DNA of 64,000 bases from Solenopsis invicta (GCF_016802725.1 NC_052665.1:11538501-11602500); one strand, 5' to 3'; positions 1 through 11,089 are shown, counted from the first letter of the stretch. Notes: generated by a model not told the origin, from the letters alone. Translations and numbers: made by a program.

Positions 1-333
1 TTCAATCAATGGTTTAATTTATGATACACAATTAAATTTGTAATGCTACACAATTTTCCAATTATTAATATAATTTACATTAATTTAAATCTATATTTTA
101 TAAATTTTTAAGAATCTAAAATGCTAATCAAACTTTGATATTGCTCCATTGATACAAATTAATATTCGTGTCTCTTAATCATTTATGTATATTGAAAATT
201 TCGAAAATTGTGCTTCGTTAGCAGAACTAATCCAGACTATTTCTAGAAAATCGAGCCTTTCAGCATCCTCTTCGTGATTCGTAAACTCGATCGTACAGTG
301 GTCGTGATACAAACTCATTTATTTTTTTTCCAG
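1..333. other. AT-rich stretch before first candidate exon
   Basis: Mostly A and T with no open frame of note until about 270. The last bases (a T-rich run ending in CAG at 331-333) form a good 3' splice site for the segment that follows. Nothing else is recognised here. Confidence 0.5.
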
Positions 334-482
334 ACGTTTCTTTCCTGCCAAGATTTACTGGTACCCCGTTCGAACGTACGCATCTTTCCGGTATTTCAAC
401 CCCGAGGAACCCCTAACTACTTTTTCGCCGAACAAACGAAACGAAAGCGCGTAGTATGGTCGATCACGAAGAGGTTGGGCAG
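334..482 (+). CDS. Candidate internal coding exon (unknown gene, 3' end)
   Basis: The segment is bounded by a strong acceptor (a T-rich tract then CAG at 331-333) and a strong donor (CAG followed by GTGAGC at 483). One frame is open throughout, beginning TFLSCQDLL and ending KRLG plus two bases (AG). Those two bases join the first base of the next candidate exon at 606 to make a serine codon, and the frame then continues to a stop at 676-678. The predicted piece is about 50 residues and basic near its end (TKRKRVVW). I do not recognise the protein. A second frame in the same segment is also open for about 39 codons (FFPAKIYWYP) before a TAG inside the exon, so the frame choice rests on the splice join. 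No start codon is visible nearby, so the gene would enter from left of the window. Confidence 0.4.
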
Positions 483-605
483 GTGAGCTCTTAATACGTT
501 GTTGGGGGGCCCCGATATCAAAGCCGACCGCTTCAAGGATTCGTCCCAAGGGATTCGACGCGACCACCGTTCGTCATTAAGGCCCACTGGACCGTTTATT
601 TCCAG

Positions 606-678
606 CAACGGGTCTACAGACGAATCACTGAAAAACAAACGTTCGGTACCGCCCGTAACCACCTACGATATTACCTGA
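606..678 (+). CDS. Candidate terminal coding exon with stop
   Basis: It follows a T-rich acceptor ending in CCAG at 602-605. Read in the frame set by the exon at 334-482, it gives about 24 residues starting SNGSTDESLKNK and ending TTYDIT, then TGA. The intervening intron would be 123 bp, short as is common in insects, and has an in-frame TAA if retained. No canonical AATAAA follows within 250 bp, only AATAAT-like words near 820-835. The other frames here are also open for 20-30 codons, so coding status is plausible rather than proven. Confidence 0.38.
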
Positions 679-3479
679 ACTATACGGGCGTGTCGTAATT
701 TCGATTTCACTGGTTACACCTGGCACATCTCCGCACTATAATTAACACATTAATCTGTCACTTCCCTAACGTGCATATATGTATTTGCTTTTAACAATAA
801 TTTTCGAATCTACTTCTGTCTAAAATAATAATAATTTTTTTTTATTTAATTTGTTACATATATTTTTATTGATCTTTGACATAAGATTGCAGCTCAACGG
901 TGCATAACATTATTTAGTTTGGTACACTGCGAAGGGTGGATCCATTACGGCGCGTGCTCTTCGGTCACGCATCGATTGCGGGGACCATGGAAGTACAACG
1001 AGACTGGGACTCACCTGTCCCTCCGAGAGTGAAGTGTCCGCTTGATGCGCGAGTATAACTTGTAGAAAAAGTATTAAAAAAAAAGTAACTATAAGAAGGC
1101 ATCTGACAAAGCCGCAGGATCTACTTCACAAATAAGTAGCACCTGCAGCCACTGCCACCGCGATCGCTGGACCGAAGCTTACGTTAACAGTGCAACTATT
1201 CTAGAGTCTTTCCGCTCGACAGCAATTTTATTTCTGATTGCAATTAAGAGCAGCATTAATTTTTTGGTCTGTTGGATTATCAAAAAAGTTCTTACAAATG
1301 ACAAAGCATGTAATAGATATGAATTATACGATAGCAAAAGAAATAAAAAAACTGTATTAATTTTTATTATGACTTTTAAAAATTCAAGAATTTAATAATG
1401 AAAATGCAACTAATTTAATTTGATAATTATCGTAAAAATATTAGTAACAAATTAAAATAATATCTGTTCTATTTAACAATCATGGCTCATATATAATTAA
1501 CAAATTATGCTTTTGTGTTTACTTATATGTGAAATAATAACAATCTTGCTTATATATAATTTAAATTTCTCTAAAGAAATTAAACGGGATATAATGCTAC
1601 TACAAGCCAACCACAGAATCTTTGTGTGTACAACAAAAAATTTATTATCTTGACGTATTACAAAGAGTAGATGTTTCGGTTCTAAGTTGGGATCATTTGC
1701 AGTACAAAATTAATGTGCGTATTATTATTACGTACTGTTTAACGCTTAGGTTAATTAAAATGTTGCAAATAAATATCAAGGCTCATACGTTAAAATCTCC
1801 GCACAAGCGTATTGAGATCCATAAGTTAGTTTATCCAAACAATTGTTACTTAATACTTACAGTGTAAACTATGATTAAAAAATGCCAGCCAAGATTGTAC
1901 AGTGAATAATGTAAATGATATAGCAGTCAATTTTTTTTTTAAATCTGAATTTAATAAAGCGACATCATTAGTGATATTGAAATCGAAGTTTCATAAAGAA
2001 AGTTTCAGTAGGCTACCGTGGCGAAGAAACTTTCATCTGAATCGGGAAAGTGCTAAACCGCGAAAGCCTTAGCTTCTTACTGCTTCTATGGATTGCGATA
2101 ATAGAAAAATTCGATCGAGTGACCAATTGAATCGACAGTAAAACCACTACTCTCGCGATATTTGCTACTAAAATTAAGATCTGTGGAACTAAGCTTAATT
2201 AAGAGCATAAGATTCTCCATTAAAAATCTTTATCCTAAATTTCACCTCTCTTTTTCTACTTTATAATTAAATAGAAACCGCAAATGACATTTCCACCGAA
2301 AAAATTATGCTCGAGATTCAATAAAATTGATATCAATTTTATTCAAATAATTCTGTAGTAATAATCTTCTAAGTAGAAATAATACGTGTTATTGCTTATG
2401 TATTTATTTCTTGTGTTTATAGATTTTTGCTGTGAAGAAACAAGAGTTTATCAGAAACGTACAAGGTCGAAGGTTATCCAAGTTGAAATTTGTAGGAGAT
2501 ATGTAGATTCTAGAAAATTATAATAAAGTCTAATTTCTTTAGAAATATAGCTCCTACTCTGTAGCTTTAAATTATAGGTATTAAAAAATTTCCTACTTTG
2601 AAATTTAAAAGAGATTTTTGACAAAACCTTTTAAAATCCTCCAAATATAAACTCTTTAATTAAAATTTTCTATATAACTTAATTATTCTTACCTGTAGAG
2701 AGACTTATGCAGAATTTTGCGGTCTAAAGAGATGTAAATTGAGTAATATCAAAAAAGATCTGGGTATTTTAAGTATCAAAATAGGTCTAAAAGGTTTAAT
2801 TGAGATTGAAAATAGAAGTAAAATTTCAACTCAGGTAACGAGGAGACTATATCGATTTAAATGTATCGTAGAAATGTTAGAATGATACTACTTGTTGCTT
2901 CGAGAGACATATAGTATGACGGAATAACACAAGCGTTGATCCCTTATACAAAGAAAAAAAGGGTCTTTATAACCCCTATTCGCAACTTTTCTGTAAAAAT
3001 TTCGTGGCAATTGAAATAATCGCTTATGTTAGTATAATAAGTTGGTAAAATGCGTGTTGGAATATAAATTGCATTTATATTACCGTATGTAAATTTAACA
3101 TGTAACCCTCAGATGTTCTATTCTTTCCGTCCATCCTATTTAATATTAAGTTATTTAAGTTATTTTGTTAAAAGACTAAATTATAAATAAATCGGTTACT
3201 TGAAAAACATCATAAGTCTCATTTAACTATAAAAAATTTCACTTTTAAAGAGAGTTGAGAAAACTGACCAGTTTTTACAATGTTAAAATGATTAAAAAAT
3301 ATGTAAAAAAGATTTCATAGATTAAGAATAAGTGAAACATGTTATTTTTAAAATTTATTAAAAAAAACTAATTAAAAAAATGTTGACTCGTGTTTCAATG
3401 AAATAAATATTTTTATAAAACATAAGAATCACAAAAGTTAAAGTTAAGAGTCTTTTAATTTCATTTTAAATTAAGAAAT
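679..3479. other. Intergenic or intronic AT-rich DNA with one GC-richer patch
   Basis: Almost all of this is AT-rich and stop-laden. A patch at about 930-1200 is GC-richer. On the minus strand it contains a good donor (GGACAG then GTGAGT near 1010-1020) and a T-rich acceptor-like run just upstream, so a small minus-strand exon near 1018-1060 is conceivable, but I cannot confirm it. No further genes are seen. Confidence 0.4.
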
Positions 3480-3900
3480 TCTGCAAATTTAACAGACTTT
3501 CTAATGTTATAAAATTACAGAATGCAACCTAAGAAAGATATTTATTATTATTTTGGAAAATTATATACATAATTCATATTATAAAATTTATATTATAAAA
3601 CAAGTTCGTAATATTGAATTCCAATATGCTAAAGATTCTTCATTAAGTACATATTTTATAAAATATAATGTAAAGAAAACACAGTTATTGAATTATGGTA
3701 ATTCTCACGTGAACGATAGTTTTTGTAGACTGGTAGATAGATCCTAAGAAAAAAATGCTCGATTAATATTGTATTTGAAGAAAATTGTGTATCTATCTCA
3801 CATGATTCTGAATCTTCTAATATTTCACATAATTTTTATAAAAATTGACTTGTTTCTCAAATAACCGATTCACAAATATTTTATCCATAGTAATTTAAAA
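3480..3900. repeat. Dispersed repeat, copy 1 (pairs with 11090-11460)
   Basis: An ordered series of shared words matches the block at 11.1-11.5 kb in the same orientation: CCTAAGAAAGATATTT against CCTAAGAAAAATATTT, ATAATGTAAAGAAAA against AGAATGTAAAGAAAA, TGATTCTGAA, and TTTCTCAAATAA. The copies are clearly diverged with small indels, as expected for an old interspersed element. Ends are not sharply defined and no terminal repeats are seen. Confidence 0.55.
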
Positions 3901-4140
3901 GATATGAAATCTTCATATTGTTGAAGAAGATAAGACGGATAAAAAATAAATAATTGGTAAATGTACAATAAAATATGTGAAAAATTAAGGCGTCGTATAC
4001 GAATAAGTCATCCCTCGTTTTTATAAACAAGTCTCATTAAGTTCGGCGTGAATCGAGCAGTTGCGCAACGATTGGAAGAGTACGCGATTCATGCTAAAAT
4101 AAAGATGGATCTCGTTAGGCATATTCGCGGTGGGTAGAAA

Positions 4141-4449
4141 GGTGCCTCCTCGTGGGTGCCCGAGGTGCGTCGCGTACCTGGATCTCAGATTACAATCTCC
4201 CCAGGGGAATGGTGCCAAGATTAAGAGCCTCTCGATCCTCGAGCAACGCGTGCGCGTGCATACGTTTACAAAACAGAGACGAAGAGAACAGCGGTAGGCG
4301 GAACGAGGAAGATCGTGTAAAAATAAATGGGGAAGAGGCGAGTGGTTGGAGACGTGCAAGAATGAAGAGGAAGATGCGAAATGAGGAAGAAGGAAAGAAA
4401 ATAACACATTTGTCGGAAAGCATAAGAGAGACAGAAGGAAGAACGGAGG

Positions 4450-4508
<59 letters not shown>

Positions 4509-4510
4509 AA
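4141..4510. repeat. Purine-rich region ending in a (GA)n microsatellite
   Basis: GC-moderate DNA that becomes almost pure purine on the plus strand and ends in an uninterrupted (GA)n run from about 4452 to 4505. Long open frames on both strands here (up to 196 codons on the minus strand) are produced by this skewed composition and encode Ser-Leu or Arg-Glu repeats, so I do not treat them as genes. Confidence 0.8.
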
Positions 4511-4572
4511 CTAGGAAGGATTGCAGACAATTTTTGTTGAAAAGGAAGACACCGTGCATTACCGTACATTGA

Positions 4573-4703
4573 CACTTGTGAGAAGAAAAAATTGTTAACT
4601 AATTTCATCAATTAAATTTCTTCATTTCAAGTATTTAAGTTAAATATATAAATACTTGAACTAAAGATATGATTTTTTTTCTTAATGTATTTCACTGAGA
4701 GAA
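4573..4703. mobile_element. MITE-like element, CACTGAG family
   Basis: The left end reads CACTTGTGAGAAGAAAAAA and the right end is the inverse (TTTTTTTTCTTA...TTTCACTGAGAG). Inside, a TTAAGT and ACTTGAACTAAA symmetry is shared with the copies at 13.3, 47.6 and 54.3 kb. It has no coding capacity. Confidence 0.5.
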
Positions 4704-5071
4704 GATCGGTTACAAATTAACCGAGAAATTCTTATTGTTACACAAAAATTCTAATTTATTAAGCTTGGAGCAGTTTGTAGGCTCTATGAATAAATGATAC
4801 GCTGTTAATATATGAAGACTTTGCAATTGGGCTTCATACTGAGCAAACGATCTTCGGAAATCGGGTAGCTAAGATCTACGCTAAATCTGGGACAGAGATA
4901 TCGATCGACATGCATGGTATTCGATTCAACGAATTCGTTTCGATCATCATCGTAGTTTGTCGAAGCTGCGAAGAATGGCGAACGTTTTATCTGCGGTTAA
5001 GAGTTTATCTACATGCGGGTCGTCGAGCAGGAATGCGAGATCCCGATAGGGCCCTGCGGAGGGCTCTCTTC
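4704..5071. other. Spacer before 5.1-kb exon candidate
   Basis: AT-rich up to about 4840, then GC-richer. Nothing is recognised apart from the approach to the candidate exon on the minus strand. Confidence 0.3.
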
Positions 5072-5185
5072 TCAGATCTCAGAGCCTCGCGGCATGAACC
5101 GGAGGTGGCTGCACGAGTGCAGCAGGTTCTTCAGGTTCCTCGGTTCCTGCCGCAGCACGTATTCCACGGCTCGGCATATTTGTCC
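5072..5185 (-). CDS. Candidate terminal coding exon, unknown protein
   Basis: On the minus strand, a possible acceptor (TATATCCAG) is followed by an open frame of 37 codons ending in TGA. It reads GQICRAVEYVLRQEPRNLKN and later HLRFMPRGSEI. The codons are strongly biased toward C or G at the third position (runs of CTG, AAC, AAG, CAC, TTC), unlike the surrounding DNA, and the middle would form a basic amphipathic helix. The open frame continues upstream of the assumed acceptor for about 24 codons, so the 5' border is uncertain. A second minus frame (TNMPSRG...TEEPEEP) and a plus frame of 62 codons are also open over the same bases. I do not recognise the family. It could belong to the same minus-strand gene as the exons at 62-63 kb, but this is speculative. 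Confidence 0.3.
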   Translation of the reverse strand, partial: GQICRAVEYVLRQEPRNLKNLLHSCSHLRFMPRGSEI

Positions 5186-5810
5186 CTGGATATACGTGTG
5201 ACATCTTAATCTCCCCGGACCTGCTATTCGCGTCTTTCTCATTGCGTCCCTTTTCATTCCTTACGCATCTCCTCACTGTCTATCCTTTTATACCTCTTTC
5301 TTCCTATCTATCTTTTTTCTTTCCTCTCTCTCTTTCTTCGATCTTAACATTGTACCTACGAGAAATCTCTCCAGCTGCGAGGCGCTTTTTTCAAATTACA
5401 TTAGAGATTGAAATGAAAAACTAGAAAAAATCTCGTGAAATTGAATTCAAATTAAATTTAACCAGTATATTTTATAAGAGCTTACTTGAACAATCATAGA
5501 ATATTCGTTTACTTCTTGAAACTACTATTAGAAAGACCTATTAAAGTTATAATTTTTTGGGGGATTAATTCAATTTGTTAAATTCATAAATAAGAAAGTG
5601 TTATAGAGTACACAAATTTTTTCTATAAAAAAATAACACTTTTATGTAAAAAATAATACTTGGTATAAAGCAAAAAAAAAAATTATAATATATATAAAAA
5701 TTATGTAATTAATAGAACAAAAAGCAAGAGAACTTATAAAAATTTTCGACGCTCGTTAATTAGTCGAATTACGTCTATACTGAACTAGAAAAAAAATAGG
5801 GACTTTAATA
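5186..5810. other. C/T-rich tract then AT-rich DNA
   Basis: From about 5220 to 5345 the plus strand is dominated by C and T (TCTCTCTCTTTC-type low complexity). The rest is AT-rich. A short hairpin (AAAGTGTTAT and ATAACACTTT) lies at about 5596-5642. No gene is seen. Confidence 0.4.
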
Positions 5811-6620
5811 TCTCAAGAGGCAGCAAGAGACATGACGGCGTGGGTGTCAAGAGCAACAACGAGGCGACACCGTCTCTCGTGTCTCTCGACGGGGGTCCTT
5901 GATTTTCGAGCTTTATCAGACAGTCCCGGGAAGAGAGGGAGACAAAGGGATATCTGAGGGAAGGACAAGGGCATTCGTGAGAGCACGGTACTGGGACCCG
6001 CTTCGTGCTGGATCACCGCAGGAGCTACGGGGGTCTCCCGCTGACCGGTGGTACCATGCTAACTGTCGTGTCATTGTCACGAGCCACACCGCGGGGACAT
6101 TTATTTGGAGCCGTCGTACACACGCAGATAGAAACAGACGCACTTCCTCCGCATTAGTCACGCACGATATCACGCTATGTATAAGCGGAACGTCACGCAC
6201 CAACTAGATTTCGCTAGTTACGTAACCTCGAGCACCTAAAGTTTCCCGCCCACAAATGCCCCCGCTGAATCTTTGCATATATGATCACAAATAAATTAAT
6301 AATTCAAATAGTAAAACAAGTCCTATTAGTAATTCTTGTCGCAACAATTATCTAGAATAAGAATATTGCATCGCAGAAGAAGAAGCGATATCTGGAACAA
6401 GGAGTCTCAAGTGTTAAAGTACCAACGTCACGTTTTCCGTGGGAGCAGAGCGAGGAGAATCAGGTGACAAGACAAAGGACACAAGAAAAGTTCCGCGGGT
6501 TCTGAGGTCGGTCGCAGCCGGAGTGTGGGAAGCTCGGCTCCGCTTCGCGCTCTTTAACCGATAGCTGCGTCTCTCTTCAACAATTCTTTGTGAAACAGAA
6601 GAGAGTGTAACGCCGCTCGT
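5811..6620. other. GC- and CpG-rich island, possible regulatory DNA
   Basis: A compositional island with many CpG dinucleotides. Both strands carry open frames of 67-102 codons that overlap and look like by-products of composition. It contains the palindrome GTTACGTAAC at 6217-6226. It may be a promoter, an enhancer or part of an unrecognised exon. Confidence 0.4.
6217..6226. promoter_or_regulatory. Perfect GTTACGTAAC palindrome (PAR-bZIP/C-EBP type site)
   Basis: GTTACGTAAC fits the RTTAYGTAAY consensus recognised by PAR-bZIP factors, whose insect members include Vrille and Pdp1. It lies inside an 18-base word, TTTCGCTAGTTACGTAAC at 6209-6226, that recurs exactly at 60025-60042 in another CpG island. 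Binding is inferred from the motif only. Confidence 0.35.
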
Positions 6621-6827
6621 TTTATTTATAGCTCAATAGAGATAAAACACTTTGGTAAAAGTGGCTCTGTTATTCGTGTTTTACTAATCTGCTCGGAAAA
6701 CCGCATTAAATGGCAAAAATCGTCGTCAACAGAAACTGTTTCGATGAATGAATGACTTACGCGGAACAAAATGAAACATCTTACGATATCTTGATAATTT
6801 TAATACTAAGAGGATAATTATATTAGG
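6621..6827. other. AT-rich DNA
   Basis: No feature seen. Confidence 0.4.
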
Positions 6828-6952
6828 ACGTAATAGATTAAAATAATTGAGAATTATTTTATCGGTCAGCATTCGATTGTCCGGATTGATCCGAGATGAA
6901 TGTTCCTGCGAGGAGATCGCGCGCCAGAAGAGATACCCGCTGATAATCCACC
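6828..6952 (+). repeat. Left arm of inverted repeat (pairs with 7605-7730)
   Basis: About 100 bases match the reverse complement of 7605-7730 at high identity, including TCGGTCAGC and GATGAATGTTCCTGCGAGGA. Translated in the matching frame the arm reads RLSGLIRDECSCEEIARQKR, against LSGLVRDECSCEELARQER in the other arm. The similarity stops right after the shared TAATCCACC; this arm then runs into unrelated AT-rich sequence, so it looks like a truncated copy. Confidence 0.75.
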
Positions 6953-7514
6953 CACTTGATTTTATTAAATCAAACGATTCTAATAATATAATAGAATATA
7001 ATTATAATTTGTTTTATTATTTATTTACTGCTCTATAAGAGAACCAAAAGTAACATAATATGTTGTCAGACAACCAATATGGTTACTTAGACCTACAAAT
7101 ATTACTAAAAAATATTGACAATAAGATAAATAAAGTGTAAAATTAAATTATATATTATTAATTAACAATAAAATGACTAATTAACAAAAATGTTTTAAAA
7201 AATTATGTCAGATATTCAATATAATTCTCAATGATACACTTAAATCGACATTTATCACTGTCTCGCTGCAGAGATTAAATAAAGAAATCGAGAGCGTCAA
7301 TTATACCGGATCCACAAATCTCCATTCCTATTTCGTTGTCGAAGTCGTGATCGTAGGATTTCGATGAGATAGATCGAAGCGGAGCGTCGGCGACGACGGA
7401 AACGACGACGGCGACGAGGATTGGAGGGGTGGCACAGTGCGGGGTGGCGCATATCATCTTAAAGTTTAATTGAGTCTCGATCCCGCGGGGCCGCAGCCCT
7501 GAAGCCAATCTTAC
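6953..7514. other. AT-rich spacer of the inverted repeat, then GC-rich DNA
   Basis: From 6953 to about 7260 the sequence is very AT-rich. From about 7270 it becomes CpG-rich, with GACGACGG-like repeats near 7390-7420. Minus-strand frames in this GC-rich part are downstream of the candidate donor at 7513 and are not supported as coding. Confidence 0.35.
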
Positions 7515-7700
7515 TCGACGCGAGTCCCACGAGACCCGGGATACGCCGTTCTGCGCCCGTATACGCCTCTCTCACTCGTCTACGACGCGACCGGCGTTTC
7601 ATCATCTCCCGGTGGATTATCAGCGGGTATCTCTCCTGACGCGCGAGCTCCTCGCAGGAACATTCATCTCGAACCAATCCGGACAATCGAACGCTGACCG
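7515..7700 (-). CDS. Candidate internal exon conserved in an inverted duplicate
   Basis: On the minus strand an open frame (LSGLVRDECSCEELARQER, then YPLIIHREMMKRRSRRRR) leads to a good donor, TCGA followed by GTAAGA at 7514-7509. A possible acceptor is the CGGTCAG just upstream. There is no ATG before the conserved part; the first in-frame ATGs are in REMMKRR. The partial inverted copy at 6828-6952 keeps the same frame without stops. In the shared 25 codons I count changes I to V, I to L and K to E and one silent change, so constraint is not strong. The basic Arg-rich run could be a nuclear-localisation-like stretch or chance. No family is recognised. Confidence 0.28.
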
Positions 7701-7730
7701 ATAATTCTCAAGATCCGTCTATATCAAATC
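7605..7730 (-). repeat. Right arm of inverted repeat (pairs with 6828-6952)
   Basis: Reverse complement of the left arm, with similarity also in the flank above the frame (GAGAATTAT then CGGTCAGC). This arm overlaps the fuller candidate exon and is probably closer to the source copy. Confidence 0.75.
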
Positions 7731-8039
7731 TATCGCAAAACTGTTCGAAACTGAAACTGCCACTGCCCGTATGCGAGTGGTAACGATCATTTATAAACGA
7801 CAATCCAAAGTTGTCAAACGGCAGGACTTATTTATAATCGAGAACAAACACATTTTGTGTGAAAATAAACGTTCTCCAATTAACGCGATTTCGAGAGTAA
7901 TTTTCAGATTCGCAAGGATTCACTCGTAGCGTTTTCAAATTTAGAAACAGAATGTCTATCTTGATATTCCGTTTCTAAATTCGATGTTGACTGCAATAAA
8001 AGACAGCTGATCACGAAAATTGTCAATTCGAAATTGCAG
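7731..8039. other. Mixed-composition DNA, no feature
   Basis: Moderately AT-rich with two similar words TTTCTAAAT and ATTTAGAAA near 7940-7980. No gene is seen. Confidence 0.35.
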
Positions 8040-8700
8040 CTCCTACGCGCGGTGGATGCAATTAAGGTAATTAAGCGCGACCAAGATACGCGGGTTGGCG
8101 AGTGAATCAATAATTCCGGCGGATGTTCTAAAGTTTCCTGGGGGGTGGAGAGAGGAGAGGGTGCAGGGACGCCTGTGGATCCTCGAATCGGGCCGTTTCG
8201 CTCCATTTCGCGGCAGTTAATGCCTGTCGGAAGGACGATATCGGATATCCCGCGAGCGGGCGCTCACAAAGGCACACACGAGGACGAAAATCAGCGCCGC
8301 CCTTTCTTAGAGCCCTTTCTTAGAGCCACCCCTTTTCGCCGGATGATTCCCCTCTGCGAGGAGACCACAGCAGTTAGGCTTGACAGCGGAGCAAGGCAAA
8401 GGGAAAAGGAGGAAGGAAAGGAAAAGAAGAAAAAGAAAGAGATGACGATTTAGTATAATATAGAATGGATATCCTGTCTTCGGAGAATCGATGGGGCCTA
8501 CCGTCCGTGTTGTCCCCTTTATGTGCCCGGTATTAGGTGGCGCGTGTAACTCGATATGTTCGCTAGTGAGAGGGTTTAAAACAAAGTATGAGCTCTCTGT
8601 AAAGGGCGAGACCTTCAAGACGATGCGATGGTGGAATCTTTAAGGGCGCGTACGCTTACAACGTTTCTCCCACGAAATGCTCATGCCTGCGAGCTTTCGA
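8040..8700. other. GC-rich island with a 13-bp tandem duplication
   Basis: A CpG-rich patch that turns purine-rich around 8400-8440. A 13-base unit, CCCTTTCTTAGAG, is repeated back to back at 8300-8325. Overlapping frames of about 100 codons on both strands are treated as compositional. Confidence 0.4.
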
Positions 8701-10290
8701 AAAGATCGATGAATGACTTTGTCAGATTATGCGAAATAGTATGCAAATTGTAATCATGATTATTATAATTTTAACGATTTAGATATACATACAGTAAGAA
8801 AAAAAATGTAGGATGGATTTGTGATTATAACGGAATGAAAATAATTAGATATGTTTAAAAACTCCATTTTATAGTTATTACTCGTATTATAACATTAGTA
8901 ATAATACCATGCGTTACAAAAATCTTTGTAATTACAATAAATTAATTTACAAAAATATAAATGACACAAAAAGTTAATTTATAATTTATTAATAGTTTAT
9001 AATTATTTCCTACGTCAGCTATATTTAAATTATACAGGTAGTTAAATAAGTATAGTTTTGTTTTATCAGTGCAACACATTGTATGTTATCATGTATTATA
9101 ATTTACATTATAGTGGTAATATAACTGTACTGTAAAAATAGATTTTAATCTAATTATTTTAACAATGAATTTTAGTCATAAAACCTAAATAAAAGTACTT
9201 TTCTCTTAGTAATGTAATGTAACATTCAAATCGTACAAATGACAATTATCGTAATTTAATATTTAATGTGTAACTTAACAAAGTCATTCGTCGATAAATT
9301 ATTTAATTGCAAAAATTAAATTTCTAAAGAGAAAAAATACGATAACGAAATATAACGAATTTCGTGAAAAAATGAATATACTTGTGCCACTACACGAACG
9401 TGGGTACTCAGATTATAAACGCAAGGGCGTTCTACGAGGGCGGTTTATTGTGGTCCACCTTTTGTACACAATTCAATAAATCGTGACAAGATGATTGGAA
9501 TATCTGGTTTCAGCTCCTACAGGTGAATAAGCCCCATGGGTTAAACATCGAAAAAACATCGTGAACACGTTGATTTCTTTTCTACTGCATTCATTTCTAG
9601 GCTTGTCTACAAACGATGATATTTAACCGTCTTGACGCAAGTACAATCACCGAATCAAACAGAGATTTCATGTGAATAAAATTGTATTCTTTTCAAAAAT
9701 TTAACTGATTTGTATTAACTTTTTGTTGCACAAATTTTTCTATTAAATATTTTGCTGTACTTCAGTATATGGAAAGTCTTAAAAAATAAAAATAAAATTT
9801 GTATGATTTTCTCTTACAAATTGCATAATTTAAACAATAGTGAGTAAGGTAACTTGGGGGAAAATACCACACTTAAGACTTTCTTTTGAAATAACTTTAT
9901 GATGTTATGGAATTAAGCAACGAAAAATTAATAAATATTCTTGAGACCTTTATTTATTCATGGAAATAAAGTCATTAAAACTTTGACACTTTCCAGATTT
10001 TTGAGAAAAATAACGCTCTTTTTGTGTTATGTTGCCAAAACATTAATTATTACAAAATACAAAATAGTATTATAAAAATTATTATACTATCTGATAGAAG
10101 ACAGTTCTTAATTTGTATTCATGTTGATAAAGGTTTATTTTTAGCTTTTATTTAAAAAATATTACACGAAAATGAAATAGTACGCCAGTATTAGTGACTT
10201 CATCATTTTCAACATAAAGTAAAAAACAATTTACCAATTTTAATTGATTTTTTACTTATAACTCATAGTTAACGCAAAATAATTACATAT
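8701..10290. other. AT-rich intergenic or intronic DNA
   Basis: Stop-laden in all frames. A GC-moderate stretch at about 9390-9560 has no supported frame. Nothing else is recognised. Confidence 0.4.
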
Positions 10291-10321
10291 TTATGTTATC
10301 CATGCCACCAATATCTTTCTC

Positions 10322-10474
10322 ATGGAACTTGAGCTCATCAGAAATATCTCCGAAGAACGGGCTGCGCGTAATAGAGAAGAGAATGCAAAGAATATATCAT
10401 TCGGCTTTGTTGACGAGCGCGTTAGCGTAATACCCGAAATTTGTCGGCGTTCATTCGGCGCCACGACAAAGTGA
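10322..10474 (+). CDS. Small ORF of 50 codons, possible exon or gene remnant
   Basis: ATG at 10322 opens a frame of 50 codons to TGA at 10472-10474. The peptide begins MELELIRNISEERAARNREE and ends EICRRSFGATTK; it is charged and looks helical at its N-terminus. The frame is also open upstream of the ATG for about 19 codons (VIHATNIFL before the ATG). Its composition is more protein-like than other short frames nearby, but the minus strand also has an overlapping 93-codon frame. No splice sites of good quality are seen. It may be an exon, a small protein or a decayed transposon piece. Confidence 0.25.
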   Translation: MELELIRNISEERAARNREENAKNISFGFVDERVSVIPEICRRSFGATTK

Positions 10475-10870
10475 AGGGCCCTTCTCCCGTGTCCGTGGTA
10501 TCGCGCTCGGGCATCATCCCGCGATATAGCCGGGAAGGAGGCGGTGGTCCTCTCAAGGGAGAGATGGAGCACGAAGCGCGGGAAGCCCAGCCAATTGGCG
10601 CCTAGGGTGCATTTGTGTCTAATTCAATGCATTATATCTACACCCCCGCTCTTCTTCGCCGCCCCCTCGATCCCTGGATATACCCGTCGTTTGGCTAACC
10701 GAGAAACGCTGCCCACCCGCCCCCTTCTCCCCCCTGCGATATACGCATCGATCCTCACCCTTCGCTGGATTTCGATCTCATCTACTGCACTTCGACTCGA
10801 TTCGACCCTTCGGAATCTGATCCGTGAAATCTGCGGTTGACCGTGGACGATGAGAAAAGTGACTCTTTCC
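10475..10870. other. GC-rich island
   Basis: Cytosine-rich on the plus strand (CCCCCTCGATCC-like) with many CpGs. A 98-codon plus frame here has no ATG of its own at the start and no splice support. Possible regulatory DNA. Confidence 0.35.
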
Positions 10871-11089
10871 TAGCGAGGGTACGCAAGCGATTAATCAAAA
10901 TTGTGATAGTCTGAGAGATGTGCGTTAAGATTTAACGGAGTTGTAGCCGGTCATTCAGTTCAATATGGCGCAAAGGTTTCTACTTTTACATGCCCTTTTC
11001 ATTACGCTTAAGGGAACAGTAGAATATTAATAAGATATGTGTGGTTTCCACTAAGGATATATGTAGGACAGTAAAATTCCTGTAAATTC
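10871..11089. other. Mixed DNA, no feature
   Basis: No supported frame or repeat. Confidence 0.3.

Noticed and set aside
4021..4611. 196-codon minus-strand ORF and its plus-strand shadow
   Set aside because: The length comes from the (GA)n microsatellite and purine bias; the peptide is mostly Ser-Leu or Arg-Glu repeats.
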